Shown here: piece by piece, positions 16,760-25,753 of the stretch
How positions within the stretch are numbered: position 1 is the first letter of the stretch
Layout: each line of letters opens with the position of its first letter
Assembly (NCBI RefSeq): GCF_023566055.1
Contig: NZ_JALIQP010000006.1
Span: forward strand, 62,001 to 126,000
Source of the DNA: Halosolutus amylolyticus
GTDB lineage: Archaea; Halobacteriota; Halobacteria; Halobacteriales; Natrialbaceae
Length of the DNA stretch: 64,000 nt
Reading direction: 5' to 3'
Notes under the pieces: model-generated
What the model was told of the DNA's origin: nothing
Database searches by the model: none
The model's input: only the letters and a program-made list of their open reading frames with translations
Position numbers and translations under genes: made by a program

Positions 16760-17998
16760 ATGGCCGTCCCCGTCGAGTTCGTCGTCGAACCGAGGCTGAC
16801 GGTGCAGTTGCTCGGCTGGATTCTGGCTGGAGCGCTTCTCGGCAGCTGTAGCGGACTCGTCCCGGGACTACACGCCAACAACTTCGCACTCCTGCTCGCG
16901 GGGGTCGCGCCGTCGGTCCCCGGCCCGCCGCTGTTCGTCGGCTGTGCGATGCTCGCCGCGGGCGTCGTCCACACGTTTCTCAACGCCGTCCCCGCGATGG
17001 CGCTGGGGGTGCCGGACGCGGAGATGGCGGTCACCGCACTCCCGGGCCATCGGCTCGTCCTCGCTGGCCGCGGCCACGAGGCGATCCGGCTGTCGGCGCT
17101 CGGGAGTCTGCTCGCCGTGCTCGCGGCGATCCCGCTGGCGATCCCCGTGACGTGGGCCATGACCGCGACCTATCCGACGATCCGATCGTCCTTGCCGCTC
17201 CTGCTGGCGATGGTCGTCGTCGCCCTGGTCGCGTCCGAACGAACCTGGCGAACCCGGGCAGGTGGACTCCTCTCGTTCGCCCTCGCTGCCGGACTCGGCC
17301 TGCTGACCCTCGATCTCTCCCCCGACGCGCCGCTCGACGCCGGCGGAACTCTCGCGCCGCTGTTCGCCGGCCTGTTCGGCGCGCCCGTCCTCATCGACGC
17401 GATCCGCGGCGGCGGCGTCCCGCCACAGGACGGCGAGACGATCGCCATCTCCAGTCGACTGGTCGCGGTGACCGCCGTCGCCGGCGCGTTCGCGGGCGCG
17501 ATCGTCGGCTACGTCCCCGGAATCTCGGCCGCGATCGCCGCGGTCGCAGCACTCGTCGTCGTCCCCGCCGACGCCGGCGATCGCGGATACATCGTCGCGA
17601 CGAGCGGCGTCGATACGGCCAACACCATCTTCGCGCTGTTCGCGCTGGTCGCGATCGGCCAGCCCCGGACGGGCGTGATGGTCGCGTTCGAGAGCGCGAA
17701 CGCACCGCTCGACCTCCCGATCCTGCTCGCGGCCGTCGCGATCGCGGGGCTGTCCGGCTTCGTCCTCGTTTGCGTCGTCGGCGACGTGTACCTGGATCTC
17801 GTCGGAAAGACGTCGTACTGGAAGATTTCGGCGTCAGTGCTGGTGCTGCTCGTCGTCCTGTCGTTCCTGTTTACGGGCCCGATCGGCGTCGTCGTCTTCG
17901 TCGTCGCCGCGACGATCGGGATGGTTCCGGTTCGGCTGCGGGCCCGCCGCGTCCACCTGATGGGGGTGCTGATCGGTCCGCTGATGCTCGGCGGCTAG
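16760..17998 (+). CDS. TctA/DUF112-like membrane permease (412 aa)
   Basis: Roughly 10-12 hydrophobic helices. The protein shows an internal duplication marked by GLVPGLHANN (about 33-42) and GYVPGISAAIA (about 252-262), the paired PG motifs of the TctA subunit of tripartite tricarboxylate transporters. No TctB or periplasmic TctC gene is nearby, as is usual for haloarchaeal homologues, so the substrate is unclear. A TATA-like GTTTAAAC around 16729-16736 lies 27 nt upstream. Its stop codon shares the CTAG palindrome with the stop of the convergent BtpA gene. Confidence 0.8.
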   Translation: MAVPVEFVVEPRLTVQLLGWILAGALLGSCSGLVPGLHANNFALLLAGVAPSVPGPPLFVGCAMLAAGVVHTFLNAVPAMALGVPDAEMAVTALPGHRLVLAGRGHEAIRLSALGSLLAVLAAIPLAIPVTWAMTATYPTIRSSLPLLLAMVVVALVASERTWRTRAGGLLSFALAAGLGLLTLDLSPDAPLDAGGTLAPLFAGLFGAPVLIDAIRGGGVPPQDGETIAISSRLVAVTAVAGAFAGAIVGYVPGISAAIAAVAALVVVPADAGDRGYIVATSGVDTANTIFALFALVAIGQPRTGVMVAFESANAPLDLPILLAAVAIAGLSGFVLVCVVGDVYLDLVGKTSYWKISASVLVLLVVLSFLFTGPIGVVVFVVAATIGMVPVRLRARRVHLMGVLIGPLMLGG

Positions 17999-18834
17999 CT
18001 GTCGCCGCCCCGCGCCGCGACCACCCGACGGACCCGCTCTTCGGAAACCGGGTTCGTCGTCTCTCCGTCCTTCTTCAGTGCCGTGCCGACGATCGCGCCG
18101 TCGGCACCGGCCGCGAAGCAGTCCCCGATCGTCTCTGCAGTGACACCGCTCCCGACGAACACGGGGACCGAGCGATCGACTCCCGACCTCGCGACCGCGC
18201 CGGCGACCCGGTCGACGTCCTCGAGTTCGGTCTCGCGGCCGGTTCCGGGTCCGGAGACGATCAGACCGTCCGCACGCCCGCGCTCGACGGTCTCGATCGC
18301 CGTCCGCTCGATATCTCGGTCCCCGATCGGCGTCGCGTGCTTGACGTGGACGTCAGCGAGGATCGCGACGTCGGCGTCGATCCGATCGCGGAGCCGAAGG
18401 GTCTCGTGTGCCCGGCCCTCGATCACCCCCTGGTCCGTCGCGGCCGACCCGACGTGGACGTTGACCCGGACGAAGGCGGCGTCCGCGGCGGCGGCGATCG
18501 AGAGGGCCGCAGTCGTGTCGTTCCGGAGCACGTTGATGCCGACGGGGACGTCGACCGCGTCGGTCAGGGCCACCGCGAGCGCGGTCAGGTCGGCGACGAC
18601 GTGTTTCGGAACGTCGTCGGGGTAGAACGGCGCGTCCCCGAAGTTCTCGAGGATAATGCCGTCGACGCCCCCGGCTTCGAGCCGACGCGCATCCTCGAGC
18701 ATCCGGGTCCGGATCGCGTCTCGATCGCCGTCCGCCGCCGGCGCGCCCGGAAGGGCCGGAAGATGTACCATACCGACGAGTGGACGATCGGCGTCGAAGC
18801 GGTCGCGGAGGGACGGTCGCGATGCAGTGGTCAT
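17995..18834 (-). CDS. BtpA/SgcQ-family TIM-barrel protein (279 aa)
   Basis: The family hallmark GMVHLPALPGAP (about residues 21-32) is followed by GVDGIILENFGDAPF (about 55-69), a VNVHVG strand and C-terminal GSGVTAETI plus GADGAIVGTALKKDG, which form a phosphate-binding end typical of (beta/alpha)8 barrels. BtpA stabilises photosystem I in cyanobacteria, but archaeal members are of unknown, possibly enzymatic, function. The start at 18834 (MTTASRPSLRD) gives the family length. It is convergent with the TctA-like permease, overlapping by the last four bases. Confidence 0.85.
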   Translation of the reverse strand: MTTASRPSLRDRFDADRPLVGMVHLPALPGAPAADGDRDAIRTRMLEDARRLEAGGVDGIILENFGDAPFYPDDVPKHVVADLTALAVALTDAVDVPVGINVLRNDTTAALSIAAAADAAFVRVNVHVGSAATDQGVIEGRAHETLRLRDRIDADVAILADVHVKHATPIGDRDIERTAIETVERGRADGLIVSGPGTGRETELEDVDRVAGAVARSGVDRSVPVFVGSGVTAETIGDCFAAGADGAIVGTALKKDGETTNPVSEERVRRVVAARGGDS

Positions 18835-18954
18835 GCTCGTGCTCGTGTCCGGAGAACCAAATGGTTGCTCCGTCTCCCCGCGAGTCGCGGACACGACCCG
18901 GCAAGTCCGTCCCCGTTCACGGGCGTTTACTCCCCGCGCTGTCAAGGCCCGGCG

Positions 18955-20040
18955 ATGACCGACCTCTTCGCGCCACTGCCACTTCGTGACCTCGAAATTC
19001 CGAACCGCATCGCCGTCTCGCCGATGTGCCAGTACTCCTGCGAGCCGGACGGGCTCCCGACGGAGTGGCACCGCGTCCACCTCGGCAGTCGCGCCGTCGG
19101 CGGGGCCGGGATCGTCATGACCGAAGCGACCGCTGTCAATCCTCAGGGCCGGATCACGCCCCACGACCTCGGGATCTGGAGCGACGATCACGCGGCGGCG
19201 CTCGCCCCGACCGCCGAGTTCATCCGCGATCAGGGAGGGGTGCCGGCGATCCAGCTCGCCCACGCGGGCCACAAGGCGAGCAAGACCCGTCCCTGGGAGG
19301 GCAACGTTCCCATCCCTGCTGACGCGGAGAAGGGATGGGAGGTGCTCTCGCCCTCGCCCGACGCCTACCCGCCGTTCGACGGCGATCGGCCGTCGATGCG
19401 AGAGGCGACCGGGGATGACATCCAGGGCGTGATCGACGACTACCGTGCGGCCGCCGAACGGGCGCTGTCGGCCGGGTTCGAGGTCGCAGAAGTCCACGCA
19501 GCCCACGGCTATCTCCTCCACGAGTTCCTCTCGCCCGTCACGAACCGACGCGGGGACGACTACGGCGGGCGTTTCGAGAACCGATCGCGACTCGTCCGCG
19601 AGGTCACCGCGGCGGTCCGGGAGGTCTGGCCCGACGACAAACCCGTGTTCGTCCGCATCTCCGGCACCGACTGGCTCGACGATCGGGAGTCGTGGACGAT
19701 CGAGGAATCGGTCCGCCTCGCCGACGACCTCGCGGCCCTGGGTGCGGACCTGATCGACGTCAGTTCGGGCGGGATTCACCCCGATCAGGAACCGCCCGTC
19801 GGGCCGAACTTTCAGGTGCCACTGGCCGAGGAGATCCGCGAGCGGACGGACGTCGCCGTCGGCGCGGTCGGCGGGATCACCGAACCCGAACAGGCCGACG
19901 CCCTCGTGCGCAACGATCGCGCGGACCTCGTCCTCGTTGGCCGGGAGTTCCTGCGCGACCCCTACTTCGGCCTTCGATCGAGCGATACCCTCGACGGCGA
20001 TCGGGAGTGGCCGATCCAGTATCGCCGCGCCGTTCGATAA
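18955..20040 (+). CDS. old-yellow-enzyme NADH:flavin oxidoreductase, YqjM-like (361 aa)
   Basis: FMN-dependent ene-reductase. SPMCQYSCEPDG (about residues 21-32) carries the Cys typical of the YqjM class, IQLAHAGHKAS (about 99-109) has the active-site His pair, VHAAHGYLLHEFLSP (about 178-192) is the family signature, and RISGTDW and GAVGGI form the barrel end that binds FMN phosphate. It likely reduces activated C=C bonds of enones with NAD(P)H; the physiological substrate is unknown. A TATA-like CGTTTACTC around 18924-18932 lies 27 nt upstream. Confidence 0.9.
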   Translation: MTDLFAPLPLRDLEIPNRIAVSPMCQYSCEPDGLPTEWHRVHLGSRAVGGAGIVMTEATAVNPQGRITPHDLGIWSDDHAAALAPTAEFIRDQGGVPAIQLAHAGHKASKTRPWEGNVPIPADAEKGWEVLSPSPDAYPPFDGDRPSMREATGDDIQGVIDDYRAAAERALSAGFEVAEVHAAHGYLLHEFLSPVTNRRGDDYGGRFENRSRLVREVTAAVREVWPDDKPVFVRISGTDWLDDRESWTIEESVRLADDLAALGADLIDVSSGGIHPDQEPPVGPNFQVPLAEEIRERTDVAVGAVGGITEPEQADALVRNDRADLVLVGREFLRDPYFGLRSSDTLDGDREWPIQYRRAVR

Positions 20041-20102
20041 TCGAATCCGCCGAATTCTCGCGTCGTCGATCGACCTCGACGACCAGATCGGACCGTGGAC
20101 TC

Positions 20103-20183
20103 ATACGGTTTACTGTAAGTCAGTTCCGGCGCAACCGCCGCCCGGATCGCGGTTGCGCCGGTAAATCGTACAGCAATCCGTAT
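20103..20183. repeat. dispersed palindromic element, copy A (81 bp)
   Basis: Imperfect 15-bp terminal inverted repeats ATACGGTTTACTGTA (20103-20117) and TACAGCAATCCGTAT (20169-20183) enclose an inner palindrome with arms CCGGCGCAACCGC and GCGGTTGCGCCGG. It fills the convergent gap between the flavin oxidoreductase and the thioredoxin-fold gene, and its right end supplies the first base of the latter's TGA stop. Related copies are at 26977, 29210, 30019 and 35945. Confidence 0.9.
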
Positions 20184-20746
20184 CAGTCGTCCGTCCACTT
20201 GATCGAACAGCCCTGGGACGGCTGCCACTCCAGATCGACCGCCTCGCCAGCCAGCACGGACTCGATCGCCTCGCGAGCGTGGAACCGGGTCGGTTCGTCA
20301 TCGGGATTCAGGGCGTCGTCGAGGCGGCCGTGGTAGACGAGTCGGAACTCGTCGTCTTCGCGCCGGAAGAGGAAGGGGTCGGGCGTACAGACCGCGCCGT
20401 AGGCCTCGGCGACCGCCTGGCTCTCGTCGCGCAGGTAGGCGTCGTACTGGATCCGTCCCTCCTCGACGTACTCCTGCATCGTCTCGAAGGAGTCCTCGGG
20501 ATACTCCGCGGCGTCGTTGGGATTGATCCCGACGATCGAGACGTCGTCGTACTCGGCCGCGAGGTCGTTGAGGAGGTCGAACTTGGCCTGGGCGTACGGA
20601 CAGTGGTTACAGGTGAAGACGATCAGCACCGCCTCGTCGTCGGCGAAGTCCGCGAGCGAGTACGTCTCGCCGTCGACTCCCGGCAGTTCGAACTCCGGTG
20701 CGAGGTCGCCCTCGTCCAGCTTCGAATCGGACTCTTTCAGGACCAT
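20183..20746 (-). CDS. thioredoxin-fold (AhpC/TSA-like) protein (187 aa)
   Basis: The redoxin layout is clear: LAPEFELPGVDGETYSLADF (about 15-34) followed by an active site FTCNHCPYAQAKFD (about 43-56) with a CxxC (Cys-Asn-His-Cys). The family includes thiol peroxidase-like and ResA-like proteins; the CxxC points to disulfide exchange rather than 1-Cys peroxidase chemistry. No signal peptide, so cytoplasmic. Start 20746 is supported by a minus-strand TATA-like TCCTTACGG around 20771-20779. The TGA stop begins in repeat copy A. Confidence 0.85.
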   Translation of the reverse strand: MVLKESDSKLDEGDLAPEFELPGVDGETYSLADFADDEAVLIVFTCNHCPYAQAKFDLLNDLAAEYDDVSIVGINPNDAAEYPEDSFETMQEYVEEGRIQYDAYLRDESQAVAEAYGAVCTPDPFLFRREDDEFRLVYHGRLDDALNPDDEPTRFHAREAIESVLAGEAVDLEWQPSQGCSIKWTDD

Positions 20747-20916
20747 AGGTGACCGTTGCGTGCGTTCGACCGTAAGGACTCCGTTCGATCGGACGGGCCC
20801 TGGACGGGACATCGATCGGCACACCGGTCGTGACGGGTGGCCTGCCGGAGCCGACCGACTCTCGAGCGCGATACCGACGGCCCACCTATTTGTACCCGCA
20901 GTGATATCGCGTGTGT

Positions 20917-21531
20917 ATGAAGACGCTCGAGGTCACTGACGAACAGTACGCGTTCATCCAGCACCTTCGTGAAGAGATCGCCGAGGACGTCGTCGGAAAG
21001 TACGGGTTCGTCCGCGAGCAGGACGCGATCCAGTTCCTGATCGACAACCTGGCGGACGACGTCGAGATCGAGGGCGACTTCGACTCCTCCGCCGCGGACG
21101 ACGTCGCCGCGTCGGTCGGCGCCGCGATACACGGCGATCCGGAGCCGAACGACCTCGAATCGGTCTCGTACGTCGAGTCCGAGGAGTCGGAACCGGGGGA
21201 GTCCTCGATCGATCCCGTCGACGAATCGGCCGATCCGGAGCCCACAGGCGACGGACCGGACGTTGCCGACGAACCGGACGGCGACGACGCGGCCGAGGCC
21301 GATTCAGGGACCGACGGGGATGCGGACGAGACGGCGGACGACGGCGACGGCTCGGCCGACGACGACGACATGCTCGACGAGATGATGAGCCTGCTCGAGA
21401 CCCACGACGACAAGTGGGGGGAGTCGGATTCGGCGGACTACCGGTACGAGGTCGAACTCCCGGACGGTTCGAGCGAACAGGTCCAGACGAAAGACGACGT
21501 CCGGGCGCTCCTGTTCAAGAACTACCGGTAG
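20917..21531 (+). CDS. conserved haloarchaeal acidic protein, unknown function (204 aa)
   Basis: A folded N-terminal part (MKTLEVTDEQYAFIQHLREE, residues 1-20, to about 50) resembles short helical DNA-binding or ribbon-helix-helix-like segments. It is followed by about 110 residues of Asp/Glu/Ser/Gly low complexity and a conserved C-terminal part (about 155-204) with YRYEVELPDGSSEQVQTKDD and an ALLFKNYR end. No catalytic motif is visible. ATG 20917 was preferred to the in-frame start two codons upstream because of the TATA-like CTATTTGT around 20885-20892. Possibly a regulator or adaptor. Confidence 0.8.
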   Translation: MKTLEVTDEQYAFIQHLREEIAEDVVGKYGFVREQDAIQFLIDNLADDVEIEGDFDSSAADDVAASVGAAIHGDPEPNDLESVSYVESEESEPGESSIDPVDESADPEPTGDGPDVADEPDGDDAAEADSGTDGDADETADDGDGSADDDDMLDEMMSLLETHDDKWGESDSADYRYEVELPDGSSEQVQTKDDVRALLFKNYR

Positions 21532-21633
21532 CCCCGCCGTCGACCGCCGTGGACGGGGTCCGATCGACCGGTCCCGCGATCGATCGGCCTGAAAAGAACA
21601 ACGCTTTTACTCGCGCTTCTGCTTGCCGTTGGT

Positions 21634-22119
21634 ATGAGCGAACGCGAGGTGCTCGAGTTGCTTCGTGAGAACGCGCGGTACTCGGCGGCGGACATCGCGC
21701 GAATGACCGACCTCGATGACGGCGAGGTCGAGGCAGCCATCGAGGAACTCGAGGCGGCAGGCGTCGTTCGTGGCTACCAGGCCGTCGTCGACTGGGACAA
21801 ACTGGAAGACGAACGCGTCCGTGCCGAGGTCGAGTTGAACGTTACGCTCGATCGCGAGACGGGCTACGACGACATCGCAGAGCGCCTCGCACGGTTCCCG
21901 CAGGTCAAGGCACTCCGGCTGGTCAGCGGCGACTACGACTTCGACATGGAGGTCGAGGGCGACTCCATCCGGGAGGTCTCGCAGTTCATCAGCGAGAAGG
22001 TCGCGCCCGTCCCCGAGATCACCCAGACGGTCACCCACTACGTGATGACCTCCTACAAGGAGAACGGGATCGAACTCGGCGACGGGGAGGACGACGATCG
22101 GCTCTCTGTCTCGCCATGA
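21634..22119 (+). CDS. Lrp/AsnC-family transcriptional regulator (161 aa)
   Basis: An N-terminal helix-turn-helix (LLRENARYSAADIARMTDLD, about 8-27) is followed by a RAM ligand-binding domain (about 65-140) with VKALRLVSGDYDFDMEVEGD. It probably senses an amino acid and regulates the overlapping aminotransferase gene, whose ATG overlaps this gene's TGA (ATGA). A TATA-like CTTTTACT around 21604-21611 lies 27 nt upstream. The Lrp plus aminotransferase pairing is common in haloarchaea. Confidence 0.92.
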   Translation: MSEREVLELLRENARYSAADIARMTDLDDGEVEAAIEELEAAGVVRGYQAVVDWDKLEDERVRAEVELNVTLDRETGYDDIAERLARFPQVKALRLVSGDYDFDMEVEGDSIREVSQFISEKVAPVPEITQTVTHYVMTSYKENGIELGDGEDDDRLSVSP

Positions 22120-23273
22120 CGATCGAGCTGTCGGACCGCGTCCGGGCGGTCCCGCCATCGGGTATCCGGCGCTTTTTCGAGATCGCCGAGGAGCGCGACG
22201 ATGTTATCTCGCTCGGCGTCGGCGAACCCGACTTCTCGACCCCGTGGGCCGCACGGGACGCCGCGATCACCTCGCTGGAGCAGGGCAAGACCTCCTACAC
22301 AGCGAACCGCGGGAAACGCGAACTCCGGGAGTCGATCGCCGACTACGTCGCAGATCGGTTCGACCTCGGCTACAATCCGGGCGAGGAGATCATCGTGACC
22401 GCGGGCGCGAGCGAGGCGGTCGACCTTGCGTTCCGGGCGTTCGTCGACCCCGGCGACACGGTCGCGATCGCCCAGCCGTCGTACATCTCCTACGAACCCG
22501 GCGTGATCTTCGCCGGCGGCGAGGTGCTTCCGGTCCCCACGAGAAAGGAAGACGAGTTCCGACTCACCGTCGAGGGACTCGAAGCGGCGGGCGCGGCCGA
22601 CGCCGACGTGCTCGTCGTCTGTTACCCCAACAACCCGACGGGCGCGATCATGCGCGAGGCGGACCTCGAACCGATCGCCGAGTTCGCCCGCGAGCACGAC
22701 CTCACCGTCTTCTCGGACGAGATCTACGCCGAGTTGACCTACGAGGGCGAGCACACCTCGATCGCGACCCTCGAGGGGATGCGCGAGCGGACGATCGTCT
22801 TCAACGGGTTCTCGAAAGCCCACGCGATGACCGGCCTCCGACTCGGCTACGCGCTGGGACCGGCGGACGCGATCGGGGCGATGAACAAGATCCACCAGTA
22901 CACGATGCTGTCGGCCCCGACGACGGCCCAGCACGCGGCCATCGAGGCGCTGGATTCCTGCGAGAACGACGTCCGCGAGATGGTCGACCAGTACGATCGG
23001 CGTCGCCAGTTCGTCCTCTCGCGGTTTCGCGAGATCGGCCTCGACGTCTTCGAGGCGAAGGGGGCGTTCTACTGTTTCCCCGAGGTGCCCGACGGCTTCA
23101 CCGCGGAGGAGTTCGCGGAGGGCGTCCTCCGCGAGCAGGGCGTCGCCGTCGTCCCCGGTGACGTCTTTGGCGACGGCGGCGAGGGCCACCTCCGGATCTC
23201 CTACGCAACGGGTCTCGAGGACCTCCGCGAGGCGCTGGCCCGGATCGAGGCGTTCGTCGCGGACCACGGCTAA
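22116..23273 (+). CDS. PLP-dependent class I/II aminotransferase (385 aa)
   Basis: Fold-type I aminotransferase of the aspartate/aromatic (class I-gamma like) type. Visible motifs are GVGEPDFSTP (about 29-38), VTAGASEAVD (about 92-101), YPNNPTG (about 170-176), FSDEIYAELTY (about 200-210) and the PLP lysine in NGFSKAHAMTGLRLGY (about 230-245). C-terminal RISYA holds the substrate-carboxylate Arg. Exact amino-donor specificity is unclear. Translationally coupled to the Lrp gene by a four-base overlap. Confidence 0.93.
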   Translation: MTIELSDRVRAVPPSGIRRFFEIAEERDDVISLGVGEPDFSTPWAARDAAITSLEQGKTSYTANRGKRELRESIADYVADRFDLGYNPGEEIIVTAGASEAVDLAFRAFVDPGDTVAIAQPSYISYEPGVIFAGGEVLPVPTRKEDEFRLTVEGLEAAGAADADVLVVCYPNNPTGAIMREADLEPIAEFAREHDLTVFSDEIYAELTYEGEHTSIATLEGMRERTIVFNGFSKAHAMTGLRLGYALGPADAIGAMNKIHQYTMLSAPTTAQHAAIEALDSCENDVREMVDQYDRRRQFVLSRFREIGLDVFEAKGAFYCFPEVPDGFTAEEFAEGVLREQGVAVVPGDVFGDGGEGHLRISYATGLEDLREALARIEAFVADHG

Positions 23274-23317
23274 CGCAGTTTACGAACGTTCTTCTCGATC
23301 GCCTCGCATTCGCTGGT

Positions 23318-24529
23318 ATGGTCGACTACCGTCCCATCCCGGACGAGCGGGACGTCTTCCACGAGTACCGAAGGTACGCGTTCACGCCCCACGAGGGCGT
23401 TCCGGCGTACGATCCAGCGGAGCACGACACGCCGCGGGCGACGCTCGGCGCTCGCCGCGGCCTTTACGAACATGCGGACGACGAGCGGCCGCGCTGCGTC
23501 TGTCGTCACTACTGGCTCGAGGCCCACGTTCGCGGGGAGACGCACGCGACCGCCGGGCTCGCGTCGGTCGCTACACCTCCCGAGTATCGCCGCGCCGGCT
23601 ACGTTCGCCAGCTTCTCGCCGAGTCGCTCGCCGAGTATCGCACCCACGGCGTCCGGTTCTCGGTCCTGTGGCCGTTCCGGTACCGCTTCTACCGGCAGTA
23701 CGGCTGGGACACCGCCAACCGGATCGTCACCCACGAGTGTGACCCGGGCGCCCTCTCGTTCGCGGCGGATCGCGATCGGGGCTCCGTCGGGCCGGTCGAC
23801 GCCGACGAGTACGACGCGATCGAACCGGTCTACGACGAGTGGACCGATCGCCACGCGCTCGCGCTCGATCGCGACGAAACCTGGTGGCGCCACCGCGTCT
23901 TCGGCGGCCACGACGTCGATCCGTTCGTCTACGCGTACGAACGGGACGGGGAACCGCACGGGTATCTCGTCTACACGATCGACGACGACGGCGGCGAGCA
24001 AACGATGACCGTCACGGAACTGGCGGCCGTCGATCACGGGGCCTACCGGGCGATGCTGGCGTTCTGTTACGATCACGACTCGCAGGTGGATCGCGTCCGG
24101 TTCCGGATGCCGGCGGACGACCTCCTGCGCGCGACCGCGGCCGATCCCGACGAGATCGAGACGATCGTCGAGAACGGGCCGATGGTCCGGATCGTCGACG
24201 TCGCGGACACCCTGGCGGCGCTGTCGTACCTGTCCCTCGATCGATCGCTGACGCTCGCGGTCGCCGACCCGCTCGCCGACTGGAACGACCGGACGTTCTC
24301 CCTCGACGTCTCGGACGGCCGCGCCGAGTGTGCGCGAATCGATTCGCCGGCCGCGGACGACCCGGACGTGACGCTCGACGTGGCAACGCTCTCGCAACTC
24401 GCCGTCGGCGCCCGATCGGCCGCGACGCTCGATCGGCTGGGGCGACTCCAGGACGCGACCCCGGAGACGGTCGCGACGCTCGCGGACCTGTTCCCGGAGC
24501 GGGACGTCTACCTCGGGGAGTTCTTCTGA
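23318..24529 (+). CDS. Eis-like GNAT N-acetyltransferase (403 aa)
   Basis: An N-terminal GNAT domain has the acetyl-CoA loop TPPEYRRAGYVRQLL (about 88-102) and WPFRYRFYRQYGW (about 118-130). A second GNAT-like domain follows (about 150-285), then a sterol-carrier-protein-like C-terminus, the Eis tripartite layout. The protein ends in YLGEFF with Phe as last residue; in Eis the C-terminal carboxylate acts as the catalytic base, so this end is probably functional. The acetylated substrate is unknown. Convergent with the FAD oxidoreductase (stops 3 bp apart). Confidence 0.87.
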   Translation: MVDYRPIPDERDVFHEYRRYAFTPHEGVPAYDPAEHDTPRATLGARRGLYEHADDERPRCVCRHYWLEAHVRGETHATAGLASVATPPEYRRAGYVRQLLAESLAEYRTHGVRFSVLWPFRYRFYRQYGWDTANRIVTHECDPGALSFAADRDRGSVGPVDADEYDAIEPVYDEWTDRHALALDRDETWWRHRVFGGHDVDPFVYAYERDGEPHGYLVYTIDDDGGEQTMTVTELAAVDHGAYRAMLAFCYDHDSQVDRVRFRMPADDLLRATAADPDEIETIVENGPMVRIVDVADTLAALSYLSLDRSLTLAVADPLADWNDRTFSLDVSDGRAECARIDSPAADDPDVTLDVATLSQLAVGARSAATLDRLGRLQDATPETVATLADLFPERDVYLGEFF

Positions 24530-24531
24530 CC

Positions 24532-25707
24532 CTAGACGACGTTGCGTTCCGTGCGCTTTTCACCCGACGCGAACCGATCGCTCGAAAGCGCCTCGCCGTC
24601 GACGAGCGATACCTCGCCGTCGACGGCCAGTTCGGCGACGAGTCGACCGGTCGCGGGCGCGTGCTGGAAGCCGTGGCCTGAAAAGCCGGCGGCAGTGATG
24701 AACCCGGGAAGGGTCTCCTCGACGATCGCGTTGTCGTCCGGCGTCACGGCGTACAGCCCCGCCCAGCCGCGCTTGAGCCGCGACTCCGGACCGAAGTAGG
24801 TCGTCCACTCGCTGGTCCGCTCGACGACGTCTGCGGCCCAGTCGAAATCCATCGACGTTTCGTATCCTCCCGGGTCGCGCGCCGGATCGGCGTCGGCGAG
24901 GTGACCGCCGACGAGCGCGTCGCCGTCCCGATCGGGTCGGAAGTAGGTGCCGCTTCCGAGGTCGATCGTCAGCGGATCCGTCTCCGGAATCGCCGTTTCG
25001 GGTTCGACGACGGCGATCTGTCGGCGCTTCGGCGTGATCGGAAGCGAGACGTCGGCCAGTTCGGCGACCCGTCCGGCCCACGGCCCCGCCGCGTTGACGA
25101 CGAATTCGGCCTCGAGTTGGCTCTCGGGCGTCTCGACACCCGTTACCCGACCGTCGCGATCGGTGCCGGGGCCGGAACCGTCCGCTCGGAGGACGTCGAT
25201 CACCGGCGTCTTCGTCCGCACGTCGACCCCGGCGTCGCTCGCCGCCCGGGCGTAGGCCTGGAGCGCGAGGTGCGGATCGGCGACCCCGTCCGTCGGCGAG
25301 TACGTCGCCGCGACGAACCGCTCGGGATCGATCCCGGAACAGTACTCTCGGGCCGCATCCGGGTCGAGCACCTCGCTCGGGACGCCGCGATCGTTCTGCA
25401 TGGCAACCGTCTCCTCGAACGCCGCGGCGGTCTCCTCGTCCCGGGCGAGGAAGAGATACCCCGTCTTCCGGTAGTCGATGTCGGTGCCGAACCGCTCCTC
25501 GAACGCGTCCCAGACGCGCATGCTCTCGCGGGAGAGGTCGACGTTGACCGGCGTCGAGAACTGCGCGCGGATGCCGCCGGCCGCCCGTTCGGTGCTCCCG
25601 CCGCCGATCGATCCCTTCTCGCAGACGGTTACGTCGACGCCGCGCTCTGCCAGTGCGTACGCGCTCGAGAGGCCGACGATGCCGCCGCCGACCACGATCA
25701 CGTTCAT
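24532..25707 (-). CDS. FAD-dependent oxidoreductase, DadA/sarcosine-oxidase-like (391 aa)
   Basis: The N-terminal dinucleotide-binding motif IVVGGGIVGLSSAYALAERG (about 4-23) and a GSIGGGSTERAAGGI segment mark the DAO superfamily. NAAGPWAG (about 215-222) and C-terminal GFSGHGFQHAPATG (about 340-353) complete FAD binding. Such enzymes oxidise amino or imino acids such as sarcosine, glycine or D-amino acids. Minus-strand TATA-like CGCTTATCT around 25730-25738 supports the ATG. The neighbouring gene is a paralogue on the same strand with its own promoter signal. Confidence 0.9.
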   Translation of the reverse strand: MNVIVVGGGIVGLSSAYALAERGVDVTVCEKGSIGGGSTERAAGGIRAQFSTPVNVDLSRESMRVWDAFEERFGTDIDYRKTGYLFLARDEETAAAFEETVAMQNDRGVPSEVLDPDAAREYCSGIDPERFVAATYSPTDGVADPHLALQAYARAASDAGVDVRTKTPVIDVLRADGSGPGTDRDGRVTGVETPESQLEAEFVVNAAGPWAGRVAELADVSLPITPKRRQIAVVEPETAIPETDPLTIDLGSGTYFRPDRDGDALVGGHLADADPARDPGGYETSMDFDWAADVVERTSEWTTYFGPESRLKRGWAGLYAVTPDDNAIVEETLPGFITAAGFSGHGFQHAPATGRLVAELAVDGEVSLVDGEALSSDRFASGEKRTERNVV

Positions 25708-25753
25708 ACGCCACCAATTGACACGGCCGGAGATAAGCGTTCGTTCGATCGAA